The notes beneath the pieces are model-generated. The model worked only from the letters and a program-made list of their open reading frames with translations, was not told the DNA's origin and did no database searches. Both the position numbers and the translations under genes were made by a program. This document shows, piece after piece, positions 25,308-38,000 of a stretch of 64,000 bases of DNA (the first letter of the stretch is position 1; each line of letters opens with the position of its first letter). The stretch is from Serinus canaria. Its lineage: Eukaryota; Chordata; Aves; Passeriformes; Fringillidae. The stretch is taken from the NCBI RefSeq assembly GCF_022539315.1, contig NC_066314.1, positions 44,577,180 to 44,641,179 on the forward strand, written 5' to 3'.

Positions 25308-26654
25308 AGTACATAATAAAGAATTTTATATTAGGACCAGGATAAGAATTAATATTTTACTAAAAGTTAAAAAAAAATCTTAAATAATATTGAATTACTA
25401 TTTCGGTAGTAGGGATCACAGCCCTCCTTTTCTTTGATGTGTACTAACTTTAATAAAGCTTCCAAATGGCTGCAAGGTCTGTCCACCCAGGCTGATGTCC
25501 AACACCTTTGGAAGTATGTATCATAAAAATAACATGTGCATTAGAGGAGGAGAAGAAAAAGTCATGCAGTCATCCAGCAAGGATGCAAACCTGAAGCTGG
25601 AGGAAAGTCTGTCAGCTCAGTTCTCTGCTAGTGACTTTATAAATGATCTTCAGCAGGTCTTGGTAGGTGTCTGGGCTTCATGTTCCCACCTGGAAAATGG
25701 GCATAATGAGGAATGGAGGAAGGAAGGCTGAAAAGTATATCCTACCAGGAATTGGTCTGTCTAAACTGAAATTCTTGGGACACTCAGAAGTTAGAGCAGT
25801 GGGTTTGATAGAAGCAAGCTATTAAATTACTTTCTTCAGGCTTTGAAGACTGTCACACACTGCCACGGTTCATGGCACTGCATGCAGACAGTGCAGTACA
25901 TGAGAAGCTGTATTCTACCTTGTGTGTGAAAAGTGAAGTACTCTGATGGAGATTTGTACAGTTGTTCATACTAAATTCTTTATCTTGTGTTGCTGTCTTT
26001 GTCTTTACATGTGTTACTTTGACACAGATCCAACACTTTGGTGAGATATCATTTCTATAAGAGCATAATTTTTGTTGCATTAGATTTAATACAAAGATAC
26101 ATAGGTATCTTTGCTTCACTGAGAATGGCAGGTATATTTTAAACATGTAATATGATGAAGTTGAAAGGATTAGCCTTTCAGAGGTTAATTCTAGTCTTAT
26201 ACTTCATAAATAATACTAGATTATTTGTGGTAATAAATAACCTGGTTTTAAAATTTAACCCTTCACTGTTAAATTGCACAAATTTGAACCAGATGGCTCA
26301 GAAAATTGATAACATGATACCAAATATCTCCCTTCTCAGTCACTGTTGGGTTGAATCCAGCCTTAGTTCTGAGTAACCAAAAATTCTCCTGTCTAACAGC
26401 TGTTTTGTGGCTTGGATATTTCCAAATGGACAGGTGTCCACCACAGAAAAAAAATCACCTGCACAAATAGAGGGGTGAAGCAGAAGAGAGTTTATGGGCA
26501 CTGAAAACAGACTAACTTCTCTGATCATTGGATAAAATGTGTGGAAAAATGGAGTCCACAGCTCTTTCTGGAAATACCTAAAGGGTCTAAATCCTGCTGT
26601 ACCCCTTTGGTGCACCCAGAGCTGTGAGTGAGGCCCTGTAATGTCTTTCATGAA
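25308..26654. other. Unique non-coding sequence up to the CR1 element
   Basis: No recognised gene or repeat. It is AT-rich between 26,000 and 26,340. Confidence 0.5.
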
Positions 26655-27310
26655 GTGCTGGTCAACAGCAGCTGAATACAAGCTGAGAAGGCCAATGGAA
26701 TCCTGGCTTGGATCAGCAATAGTGTGGCCAGCAGGACCAAGGCAGGGATTGCCTCCTGTATTTGGTACTGGTACAGCTCTACCTCAATTCCTGTGTCCAC
26801 TTCTGGGCATCTCACTACAAGAAGGATATTGAGCTGCTGGAGCAAGTCTAGAGAAGGGCAAGGAAGCTGTTGGAGGGTCTGGAGCCCAAGTCTGATGAGG
26901 AAAGGCTGAGGGAGTTGGAGTTATTTGTTATTGGAACAAATTATGAAGCTCGGTTGCTCTCTACAACTACCTGCAGAAAGGCTGTAGCCAGGTGAGGGTG
27001 GGCCTCTTCTCCCAAATCAAAAATGACAGGACAAGAGGAAATGGCCCCAGGTTGTGCCAGGTGAGGTTTAGATTGGATATTAGGAAATATTTCTTCACTG
27101 AAAGGGCTGGTGAGGCATTGGAATAGGGCCCCCTTCCTGGTGGGAAGGACACCATCCCCGGAAGTGTTTAAAAAAATGTGGATGTGGCACTTAGAGAAAT
27201 CATTTAGGGTTGAACACAGCACTGCTGGATTAACATTTGGACTCAATGATCTCAGAGCCATTTTCTTACCTTGGTGATTTTATGTTTCTATTCTATGATT
27301 CTACTCTATG
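26655..27310 (+). mobile_element. CR1 LINE, 5'-truncated 3' portion
   Basis: CR1 is the main non-LTR retrotransposon of birds. This is a decayed copy of the end of ORF2 and the 3' UTR. Landmarks in order are AGTGTGGCCAGCAGGACCA (26,722), CCACTTCTGGGCATC (26,799), GAGGAAAGGCTGAGGGAGTT (26,896), GACAGGACAAGAGGAAATG (27,026), TTAGGAAATATTTCTTCACT (27,080), GGTGAGGCATTGGAATAGG (27,108), a CATCCC-GGAAGTGTTTAA block (27,152) and the terminal TTCTATGATTCTACTCTATG. The reading frames are destroyed by stops. The 5' truncation is typical of this family. Confidence 0.9.
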
Positions 27311-27330
27311 TTGTAAATTCACCTAAATAT

Positions 27331-28176
27331 TGCCCTGGTTTTGGCTGGAGTAGAGTTAATTTTCTTCTTAGTAGTAATAGTAACATGGGAGGATGTTTTG
27401 TATTTGTGCTGAAAACAGTGCTAGTAGATGTTTTTACTCTTGGATAGTGGACTTCCCTAGCCACATTCATGTCTACTCCAAAGGAATTGGAGACCCGGAC
27501 AGGTAAGTGCTGCTGACTTTCAAGGTTTGTCTGTATGGTGACAAGACTTAGCTGAATGTGAAGTTTTGGGAGATAGTTACTGGTTGTGGCTGGTCACAGC
27601 TGTGGTATATGGCCAAAGGTTTTTGGTGCATTGCCTCCAGTGTTGCATTGCATCATCTGGTTGAACTCAATGATCCTAAAAGTCTTTTCCAAACTAAACA
27701 ATTCTATGATTTCTTCTGAGCAGTGCTCACACAGTGTTAAGGCCTTTCCTGCTTCTCGCTCCAGTCTGCCAGTGAGAGGGCTTGGGGTGTACAAGAGGCT
27801 GGGAAGGACACAGCTGGGACAGCTGACCCCACTGACCAAAGAGATATTCTATGCAGTTTGGTGTCATGCTCAGCATACCCAGCTGGGGAAAGAAGAGACA
27901 AGAGGGGGGATGCTTAGAATGAAGATATTTGTTGACTGTTCTCAAGGAATCCTTGCTCATGATAGAGCCCTGCTGTCCTGAAGATGGCCGAGAACATGTG
28001 CCTGTCCATGAGACGTGGTGAATGAATTCCTTGTTTTGCTTTGCCTGCATGCACAGCTTTTCCTTTACCTATTAAACTCCCATGAAACGGATTCTCTTCC
28101 CTATCCTATGGAGGGGGTGGGGAGGAGGCGAGCGACTGTGTGGTTCTTCGTTGCTGTCTGGAGTTAAACCATGACA
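27331..28176 (+). mobile_element. Solo LTR of an ERVL-type endogenous retrovirus, with an internal insertion
   Basis: It starts TGCCCTGGTTTTGGCTGGAG and ends GAGTTAAACCATGACA, the conserved ends of a common songbird-type LTR. Internal landmarks include TGTGCTGAAAACAGTG (27,404), CTGAGCAGTGCTCACACAGT (27,716), GGGACAGCTGACCCC (27,813), CCTGAAGATGGC (27,977), GTGAATGAATTCCTTG (28,018) and the poly(A) signal ATTAAA near 28,071. The flanking 5-mers AATAT (27,326-27,330) and AATGT (28,177-28,181) fit a 5-bp target duplication with one change. There is no second LTR and no internal retroviral sequence, so it is a solo LTR left by recombination. About 270 bp between roughly 27,440 and 27,712 are not LTR sequence. 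The exact subfamily was not determined. Confidence 0.85.
27640..27712 (+). mobile_element. CR1 3' end nested inside the ERVL LTR
   Basis: GGTTGAACTCAATGATCCTA followed by CTTTTCCAAACTAAACAATTC and TATGATT is the diagnostic CR1 3' terminus. It sits between two LTR blocks that are contiguous in the intact family, so CR1 inserted into the LTR. The insertion may begin as far left as about 27,440; the left part is too diverged for me to place. Confidence 0.75.
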
Positions 28177-31100
28177 AATGTGCATAAGATGAAATGCTAT
28201 AATGTTTTCCCTCCCTTTGAAATAAGGCTCTGATCTTTACAGCTTACAAGCTAGCTCCCTGATGAACAAATAGTTCATTATAGAACTCGTGTAATGGTAA
28301 CAGTGTAGGAAAACATTTATAATGATAGGGATGCCAGAGCTAAAGAAGCAGGATGATGTCCATGTTTTTTAATCATTATTTCTTAGCCTAGTGGAACTGG
28401 TGCAAAAGGGAAAAAATAGTCCCCTTTCTGAAGATGAAAACAGAGGGAAAAATCTGTCATTGATTGGAATTAGATGTATATTTGCCAGAAGGATACATGG
28501 TACAAGATCTAAGCCCATAATTCTGATTAGCTACCATTAATGCTGGGGAAACTGTGCAGGGTTTCATGTGGTAGCTGGAAACATGGGAGTCCCATGTCCT
28601 TTTGCTGCTTTTGCTCTGGGAGCCTTTTTGTGCATGTTGGAACCAGTCCCTGTGCTTTAGTTTCCTAAATGCAGAAGAAGGAGGATGCCACTCCTGTACC
28701 TAAACGCAGCAGGTGAGTTAAGTACATTCAGGATTGTGTACAAGTGCCTCACAGAGATGGCCCTGGCAGGAGCTCCAGCTAGGCAGAGCTCCTGTTAGAC
28801 CACATAGGAAAAGATTAGTGACTCTGGTTGCATTTGCTTTGCAGTATATTTTAATTTATTTTCTTTCTCACAAGTTCATGTTGATCCTGCACAGCATGGC
28901 AATGGTATTTTCAAGCTGCCAGCATAACCTTGGCCAGAAGTACCTCTGCCTGTGCTATGAGTCTCCTTCAGGGGAAAGCCAGGAGCCAGGATGGGTTTTT
29001 TGGTTCCTGGTATTATCCCTTCACCTTCTTGAGCCAGGGCCACACAGGACTACCTGGCAGAGCCAGCTGGAAAGGTGTTGATGCTGAGTTAAGAATGATT
29101 GTAAGCAACAGAAATCTGATCTGCAAATTCAACTCGGCGTCTCCTTTCAGAAGGAAGGCACTACTTTTTTAATGGGCACTACTGGTGGACTGAGTATCAA
29201 AGCAGTAAATATGGCAAGAGTAAAAAGTTGTATGCTTTCCAGCCATTTGAGAATAATTACACACCAATTAATTGAAGAAAATGACATCTGACTATGTCAG
29301 TGTTCTGAAGTGTCACATATTAGACCCCAAAACCTAAATGAGACACATATTCATTTTAATTAAAATGTTATCAAGAGGTGCTGTTGACCAAGAAGCCCAT
29401 TAACAATAATCTGCTTTAGTAACAAGTGAGCAAGTCAATTTATTGAACTGAACTAAAAAGCAAACCCAGTAACAGCTGCCCACTGAGCAAGCATTTGATC
29501 TTTCAGCTTTCTCTGATTAGCAGAGGGAGGCGTTCCCTGAATATTACAGACGTTTGTCTACTTTCTCACTACTTTGTGGTTACTTGTAGAAACTGTCTCC
29601 ATGGTGCAATCAGCATTTGCTCATCAAACTTAAAAGGGAGCTTTACTAGCAGATCCAACTTCAAAGAAGGCATTTATAGAGAAAGCAGTTGTCGGGTACC
29701 ATTATTTTCTTTTGTGCCTCAGCTGTTAAAATCTTTGCACAGGGTGGACTGTTTTCCTTGGAGATCTGGCTCTTTTACATACAGAGGCGAGTGCACAAGA
29801 TTAGAGGGTTACAACAGAGGCCGGCTACTTGCAATCTAAAATTACATGGTTGCAAAAATTTATGTTTTCAACCCAAATTCATTAACTTCACTCTTTAAGA
29901 TTGATTGCTATGTGCTAAGGAGCGCCTAAACTGGTCAGATACTTCCTGAGCAGATTTCCACCCTTACAGGAGGCTTCAATGTGACCATAAAGCTGGCAAT
30001 GGTAGCCAAATTTCTGCTTGCACTAGGGAGCACCAGGAATTTTGATGAAGTATGCTTTGCTCTGCTGTCAGCATCAGAAAGGGGAGCAGCCCAGCTGCAG
30101 CCCTCTGCCTGGGACATTTTGGGCAGCCACCACACCTGGCTGCTTCCTTTTGCTGTGCCTGTGAAATGGTGCCAGTTGTTTTCCAGCTGATGAAAATCTT
30201 AAAAATCACTTCTCATGTTCCTTTTGCTCTTTTTTGGTGGAAAAAGACAAAGCCTTTGCCATGTGAGCAATTGGTATGGGAGTTTTTCTGGTATCAGCCA
30301 TTATTTTAGAATAAATTTTAATAGTTTCATGCGAATAACCCCCAAAGCAGAGTGGACTTGTATGTCCAAAATACAGTACAATTGACAGTAGGTTAATTCT
30401 CTTTTTCACAGGAAGGAGTTCAAAGTTCAAAGCTTCCTGAATCCATCATCAAGCAAGATGCATCAGGTTTATTGAATGTGGGAGAGCAAACCAGAAGCCT
30501 TCCAGATGCCTTTCTAAAAGCTCTCTTTTAATGGTTATGATCCAAGAAGAAGGAATTTTTATAGCAATTCAGCTAACTTCTGTCTGACAGAGCATTTTAG
30601 GTGGGAAAATGAATCCTGTCAAAAAAGCACTGATGCCTTTTAAGTCCTACTGTGGACAATAGACACATCTGTCACTTACTGCTCAGAGGGCATGCCATGT
30701 TGGGCAAAACTGAAAGTCAATGAGATTTAGTGTACTTCAGTCATTTTGAAAACAGTATCCAGTAACCACTGGTCCAGAAGTTCACCCAGGAGTTTATTTA
30801 AAGTAGAAAAACAGCAGCAGCCACTGAAATGGAAAAAAATGGTGCTAAAACTGAAATAAAAGTTTCTTATTTTTTCATGCTAAATCAGTCAACAACCTTC
30901 TTAGAAATGTATGAAAATAATCTTAAATAATAGAATCTGAAAGATTCTCCTCATATTTTGTTGCAAAATATTTTAGAAGTTTTGGCAAGACATAAAAAGG
31001 TGAAGTACTAAAGGAATGACTTCACAGAACTTTAAAATATCTTTTTAAAAATAAACTTCATCACAATTTTTTTTTTGTTTTGACAATTTTACGGCACCTG

Positions 31101-34100
31101 CATTGGCACTAGAACATTTCCAATTATTTCCAGTGGAGAAATTGGAGTGAGGACTGAGTAGATAGGGGACACTCTTGAAAGAATTAATGTAATCCTGTTA
31201 TGTCTTATCTGCCGTCCATCAGCCGGGAAGATTATTGGCTCTACAAGACTGTTATTCTAGTTAAGTGGAACAATGTATTCAAACTTTAAATATTATGATA
31301 AAATAGCATCTAGAAATCTATGTCACATCCTCCACACGTTGTTTAGTGAGACACTGGTGACTCTTCACTTGTTGGCATTGAAGTCTTTTGAAGGTCCTTA
31401 AAAATATATATTTAATTGTTTGTAAGCTGTATTTTGATATTTATGTTTCTTCATATCACCTTTCACAGATATCCCAATCCGAGTTCAGTGGCCAGTTTCT
31501 TTCCCACGTACATGCATTCTATTTTTAGGACCAATGTGTGGTTCCTCACATGGGGCGTTGGCAGGTCTTCCAGTGGGGAAGGGGACCCAGCCCAGAGCTA
31601 AATGCCTTTATCTTCACCAGAATCAGCAACAGGCAGGAGCAGCCATTGGCCCTGTCACAGCCTGATCTGTGCTGCAGAGATCCCTGCTCACCCAGCCGGC
31701 ACAGTGGGAACAGTGAGATGATTTGACTTAGAGGCTGCAGTGCTCAGTGGGCCCAGTGGGCTCTCTGGGCACAGAACAGCTTGGTCTGAACATCTTGCAG
31801 ATGCATTTTCCTCCTACAATCCTTTCCTCCAGAAAGGATTGCCTGCTTAAGCCTGCCTGGCTGTCTTTGGAAATGACAAGCAGCACTGAGGATCCAGACC
31901 ATTTATTGTGTTTTTCTGGTTTTTTTTGTGATGACTCAGCTACCATTTAGCAAAAACTCACGAGAATTAATTAAGCCTCTTGCTCATAATCAATGGCTGA
32001 CAAAAAGTTATGTAAACTCTGCAAAATATACTGGGCATGGGGGAAGTTACTGCCTACGATAGATTTAGCATTTAAGGGCTTGCTTTTTAAATTCTAGCTG
32101 TTACTTAGTATTGCAAGAGTGGTGGCTCAGCCAGGCATTCAGGGTAAAAGAATTTTACTGATGGTAAACAGACAGATGGAGGTCCAGGAAACAGGTCTGC
32201 CTTCAGAGGATCCTCTCCTTCTTTCCATTTGCTGCATAATATGATGTTAATAACACAAATCAGTGTGTTTGGACTTCATAGGATTTTTTACTTTAAATAT
32301 AAATCAATGGTGAACCATCCTAATGAAACAGCCAAAATCTGACAGTATCAGATTCATTCCAGACAAGAATCTCATGAAGAGGAATGCACCTCTGGATTTT
32401 TAATTTTTTTCTTAATGAATGAGAAAGTAAATTTCAGAGGATAAATGGTGTTCAAAATTGTCTTGTCTCAGTCAAGCCTTAACATGTGTATGGAGGAGGA
32501 AATGAGACCACTGAGGATGAGTACTAACTATAATCAGCCACTGGTTTACTGGAGGGTCTTCAAAAATTATAATCTTGTCCCTGTCCCTAGGTGCAGCTCA
32601 CTGAGCTGGCAGTGCCATTCTCTGTCTTAGTCCTGAGCATTGATTCCAGCAATGTGGCTGTGGTCAGGCACCTATTTGTGTGGTCTGGTCAGGTGCGATG
32701 TTTTTTGTGTAACTTCTAGCAGTGACCAGGGATGGAAAAATATAAAACCATTCTCCTCCTAACCTACTTTTTAATACATGAAAAACATAGAGTATCAGCA
32801 AGGAGAGGTGATATATACTTGTTCAGCCCAGGTGTAGCTTTCCAAATCCTCTCCAAAGAGCCAGGAGTCCACTAAACTCTACTGAACAAAAACATCCAAT
32901 TCATATTAGCTGCTTTTATTACAGCAAGTTCCTAAATTGCCAAGAAAAGAGTGACCACAATGATAGTAAATGCAAAATTATCTACTTTCCCCATCATTCA
33001 TACAGTCTTTGGCAAGAAAATATGGATTGTAACCATGATGAACTGAAAACAACATAACCAAAATAACTGGAATTTTCCCATTACCAGAAAAGTGCAGCTA
33101 TTGCAGTCTACTATTATGAGTGCAGTTGAAAGTGCAGACATGGTTTGAATGCACAAAACAGCCTCAAGATTGGACATCTTGCAAACAATATTTCTGAAAA
33201 CTGCTTCTGTCTTAGTTTCTGTACTGATGCTAAAATATGCAATTATACTGATGTTAAAATATGCAGAGTCAAGCCAAATATTATTCCCTCTTTACTGCTC
33301 TTTCTTTTTCCAAATATCTTCCGGAAACTTGTGGGGTTTTTTTTGTGGATTCCTCATGCTTGTTGTGGGGCTAGTGAAAGATGACATACCATTTGGTAAA
33401 AATGTCATCATCTTTTAAAGTGCATTCACAGCCTGGGCCATTGGCTGCTGAATCTGCTTGTGGGACAGAAGACCTTTTTTTCCCCCTCTATTGCTTCAAA
33501 TCCAGGCTTTTTTACAATTGTGGACAAGTATCTGTGCTGACCACCTGCAATGCTTTGGCTGAAATAATAATAATGGAGTTAATACCTGCTCTCAGCCTAG
33601 TGCCAGCCTTCACTTTCCCACTGACCAGTGTCTGCTGCACTTGTGAAGATGGAAGGGGGAATAGCCCCACAGCCCTTCTGCTGTTGCACTGAAACTTCTC
33701 TCATTGCCTCAAACTACTTCAGGAGAGGCACTTGAGCTTCTGTTTATAAATGTTACAAACTTCAGTTTTCCAAATTTCACGTTGACTCATGTTCCCTGGC
33801 CGACTGTTTCTTTTCTGGAAGGTAATCTCTCACAAGAATTCATTTTGTTTGGCAAAAGTACACTTCAGGAAAAAAGAAAATAGATTCTTAACTGGACATA
33901 ACACCAGATGAGTAAATACTAGTTTTCACCTACCTTTGAGAACAATCATGAGATTTTACAGTGAAAAAGAGCATGGGAGCCAAACCATAATCTGAAGGTA
34001 CAGTAAAGACTAAAGGTACCTTGTCCATGCAGCAGAAATGTTTTCTAACGGCTCTGAAACATTATGAATGAAAATAAAAGATTACACAACTTTGCCCTTT

Positions 34101-34835
34101 ATAAGAAAATGTGTTATATTTATTTGATAGAGCAGTTAGCACAGTTTAATTAATTTTCTTTTTTAAGAGTCAGAATTGCTTTGACTATGCTCTTCAACAG
34201 TGTTTTTTGTTGAATTTGACATTATCTGTCACCAAAGTTAAATAAGGGAAACACTGCCTACTGGTAATACAACGGAAAGCTTTAGTACAAAATCAATATT
34301 GTTTTAAGGACAATTTTCTCTAATTATATTGAGATGATAACATGACTGATCTCTCAAGAAGTAAATTAACTTTCTATATATATGCAGAATTTTGGTAAAA
34401 GTATCATTAAAAAGGGAAACTCACCTCAGATTAGGCAATTTGAGTTGAAAAACTTCAGCTCCTGACTGACCTAGTGATAACAGTTGCAGGGATTTTCCTT
34501 TGCAAAATATCAGATTCTTCCCTAATCTATTACTCCTTAATTTAGTTATGTGAGTGAGTGATTTAGATTTAAATGTAAGCTATTACCAAGAAAAGAAAAA
34601 AGAATATGTCAGTGCAATGATCTTACCGTCAATATGTTTTCTGTCATTAATGCCTGTCAGGGCTGAAGAAGAATGGGTTTTTTTTAGTTTTGTTGCTTTT
34701 CTTTTTCTAAGATGATTCATAATTATGTGATCTAAAATAAAACCAGTAGAGAATTGGCTGTAACTTGTAGGAATTTGTCTGAAGGTAGGTTTCAGAAGAC
34801 GCTGGTCAAGTGAAGATGCTAATGGCAGCTTTCTT
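28177..34835. other. Unique non-coding sequence
   Basis: No gene or transposon recognised. A 38-bp AG...GT interval at 28,675-28,712 has an open frame and a good GTGAGT donor but is too short to claim. 31,060-31,270 is a block with a few CpGs that could be a conserved non-coding element. No other structure stands out. Confidence 0.45.
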
Positions 34836-35056
34836 AGGATCACAGAATTATAAAATATCCTGAGTTGGAAGGAGGCCACAAAGCTCATCGTGTCCAGCTC
34901 CTGGCCCTGCACAGGACACCCCAAGAGTCACATCCTGTGCCTCAGATTCCGTCCAAACACTTCTAGAGCTCTGTCAGGCTGGTGCTGTGACCACGTCCCT
35001 GAGAAGCCTGTGCCTGTGCCACCACCCTCTGGGTGGGGAACAATTCCCCTTTTGAG
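34836..35056 (-). mobile_element. CR1 LINE 3' fragment, minus strand
   Basis: Read on the plus strand it begins GGATCACAGAATTATAAAATA and TCCTGAGTTGGAAGGAGGCC. Then come CCAGCTCCTGGCCCTGCACA, CTGTCAGGCTGGTGCTGTGA and CCACCCTCTGGGTGGGGAAC. This is the reverse complement of the CR1 3' region with its terminal ATTCTGTGATCC-type end at the left. About 220 bp remain. Confidence 0.9.
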
Positions 35057-38000
35057 TCAAACATTTGTTTCAATAGTGGAAATACTGTGAGAGATGATGT
35101 GAATAAGTGGTGAAGTGATGAAGATGAAATAAAATAGGTGCATTCTGCAGTTGTTTCTCTGCAGTAATACAGAGATTCCTTTGCATATGGGTTTCTGGGG
35201 AAAAAAAGAGATAGGCAAACAGCTTCAATATAAGGACATGGAGCTCAGCAGAATTAATGATTTCCTGCAGATGCAGGAAAGTGACTCATTTTCTACAAGG
35301 CACTACCTCTTCCACAAGCAAAGAAAACTGTTGAAAGTCCTACCCAAAACCAGGGACAGGATCAGAAACTGTGCATTAAATGAAGGGCATGATTTTATTG
35401 TTGTTTGTACTGTAGGTAACCCAGATTCATCAGCCAAGATTTTCGACTGATTTACCAACAGTGGATCAATTTTAACCTTTCCTGTGCAGGCACAGCTACT
35501 TGGAGTACTGCAGGGTTGAGCTCAGCCCTTGTCCCCTGCAGAAGAAGTACACAGAATGCACTTTAGTATCTTTGTGTTTTAAGACAATTTTTTCAAGACT
35601 GGATGATCTGATGTGATCTTCTGTTCTGCCTGATCAAATGTCTAAGGCAATACAGAAAATCATTAGTATTATTCTGATCTAAAAGACACTGCTCAAAGTT
35701 GGATGTATCTATGTATTAGAGATTTAGTCAATAAAAGAGAAAACCAATGTATGATTTCTCAAAGTATGTGAGAAAGAATGTGGTTGAATTTGTTGTCTAC
35801 AACTTCTATTTACATTTGTGATTGAATTTCAGTAGCAGATAATTGCAGCACTTAATTTATTAATCAGCTCTTGGATAGTTCTGTAAATATAGCAAAGATC
35901 ACTATCTCATTTAGGTACGTAGCTTGTTGAGTGATGATAAACAAGCCAGGGGACTGATAAAAACAAAGCCATGACAGAGAAGATGCTGGAGATTTTCTTG
36001 AGTTTTTAGTGAACATTACATCTGAACCCAAGTATCTCTTCAATCTCCCTAGGGTCAAAGGAAGAGAATCAAAGGAGAATGGGACTCCAAATCTCCTGAG
36101 AAATGAGGTGAAAAGGGCATCAATGAAACCAATTTCAAAATCAAATTGCTATAGGTTTTAGAGATACTGATAACCTGCTAATACTCCAACAATAAAAAAG
36201 CAGATAAACAGCACCACCTGTTCCTGTCTTTCCTTCATCATCAAGAAAAGTAAAGAGGTGCCCTCATTTCACTGGATATCTAAAATGCTTAGACATTCAG
36301 TGAGAAAAAGAGAAACAATTATTTAAGTGACAATCACAGTGGCAAACAATCAAGCGAGACAAGGCTTTGGCAGGAAAAAAAATACACAGGACACACAGCT
36401 GTTTTTATTTCTCAATGCTCCCCAAACCTTTTTAGGTTAATAAACATTAACATCACTCCAGGTTAACATGACTGTGACATTCATCTACTTTTCTATTGTC
36501 TCAGCAGCACTCATGACAGAGTCAGTTTAAAAGATCGAATTAAATGATGCCACCAAAGATGTCAGTTACCGCTCTCACCCTTCACTGTGGAGCTCTGATG
36601 AATGATGGACCACCTTCTAGATTGCAGGTGAATCACACCCTGCTCTGATGGTTGATTTGGCTTATCCTGAGATGGAAGTTAAATCCATAATACGCCTTCC
36701 TTTCGCTGTGCTGCCTTAGGGCTGTCTGCTTCTGGAATACTAAAATAATCACAGAAGCAGTGTGGCTCCAATCTTTAGGTTCAGCTCCATCCTCTTTGGC
36801 ACATGGTTTCTGTGACCTTGGACATTCACTTAATCTCTCCATATATTATTCTTTTTTTTCTCTTTTGTCTGTTTTGATTTTATAATCTCCAGGGCGGAGA
36901 AGCCTGTAGCTTATCTCAGCATGAGGATATCTGGCTACTGTTGTCATGCAAAGCAAATGATGAAGTGAAGTTATTAATGCTAAATGACTTATACTAGTAA
37001 AAATTTAGCATTTAGGAGCTCTTGCCTGTTTAGAACTGTATTCTCTATCCAGCTGTTTTTAGGGCAGTTTAAGGCAAAAGGGCATAGAGTTGAAGCTGTA
37101 GTGGAAGGGAAGCAGTGACGGCTGTTGGGTTTTCCAGCAGGCCACAGAAATTGGTTGGGACTGTGCCGTCAATAGATTGAGCCTAAAAGTTTTATCACCT
37201 AGCCTAAAATTTAAGCAGTATCTGTCTAAGCTACTTACATGAAGTTACAGCGTGGTCATAAAACAGTCAAATGCTGCCCCTGGGCTCACCTCCCATCCTG
37301 GCAGAGCAGCAATTCCATAGGTCATTGCCACCTCCTCAGCCATCAGCAAAAGTTGTTCTCTTCTTCTAGACATCTTTCCCTGAACTTCTGTCAAGACTTG
37401 ACCCTGGTTATCTATCTGAATGGCTGCTTTTTGTGTTGCCCTGAGTCCATTTTCACAGCATCTGGAAGAAATCTGAAAACATACTTTTTTACAGGTGCAC
37501 ACTCTTGGATGAGGTTGGTGGGGTGCATCATTATGTCTGGTGTTTTGCTGGGTGCACTTTTCAGTGCCTTAATTTTCCCTTCACGTCCCTGTTATTTTCC
37601 TTCATTTTCCTATAGTACAATAGAATATAGTATTTTGCAATTATTGACAAGCAAATGGAATAGACTTGAATAAAATATTGATCTCAATATTTGAGGGAGC
37701 AAATGTGCAGGCAAATGTTATTTCCTGTGATTTTGGTGCAGTGAAAAATGTAGGAAATGCTGCTTCTCAGATCTAGTGGTGTTTGCAGCCTACCACCTAA
37801 GCACCAAATGAGCACAGGCAGGAGGAATGTTAGCAGGGATAAAGCAGTCTTGGCCAGGACTTCCTCAGGCACTAAGATGCACACTGAAAATAATGTACCT
37901 TCTTATCTGACCTACTAAAAAGATTTTATTCTTTGATTAATGCATCCAGCACATCTTAACTCTTAATAACTTTGTGCTGCCAGTACCTGCTGGACTGTCA

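Noticed and set aside
26640..27261. Open frames on both strands at 26,641-27,261
   Set aside because: They are pieces of the decayed CR1 element; no intact reverse transcriptase is present.
27500..27512. Strong donor-like CAG|GTAAGTGC
   Set aside because: Lies inside the inserted segment of the ERVL LTR, with no exon context.
28675..28712. 38-bp micro-exon-like interval (frame KKEDATPVPKRS)
   Set aside because: Attractive composition and a good donor, but 12 codons cannot be supported alone and its phase does not connect to the other candidates.
37239..37673. 144-codon plus-strand frame
   Set aside because: No domain or motif; an overlapping antisense frame is also open.
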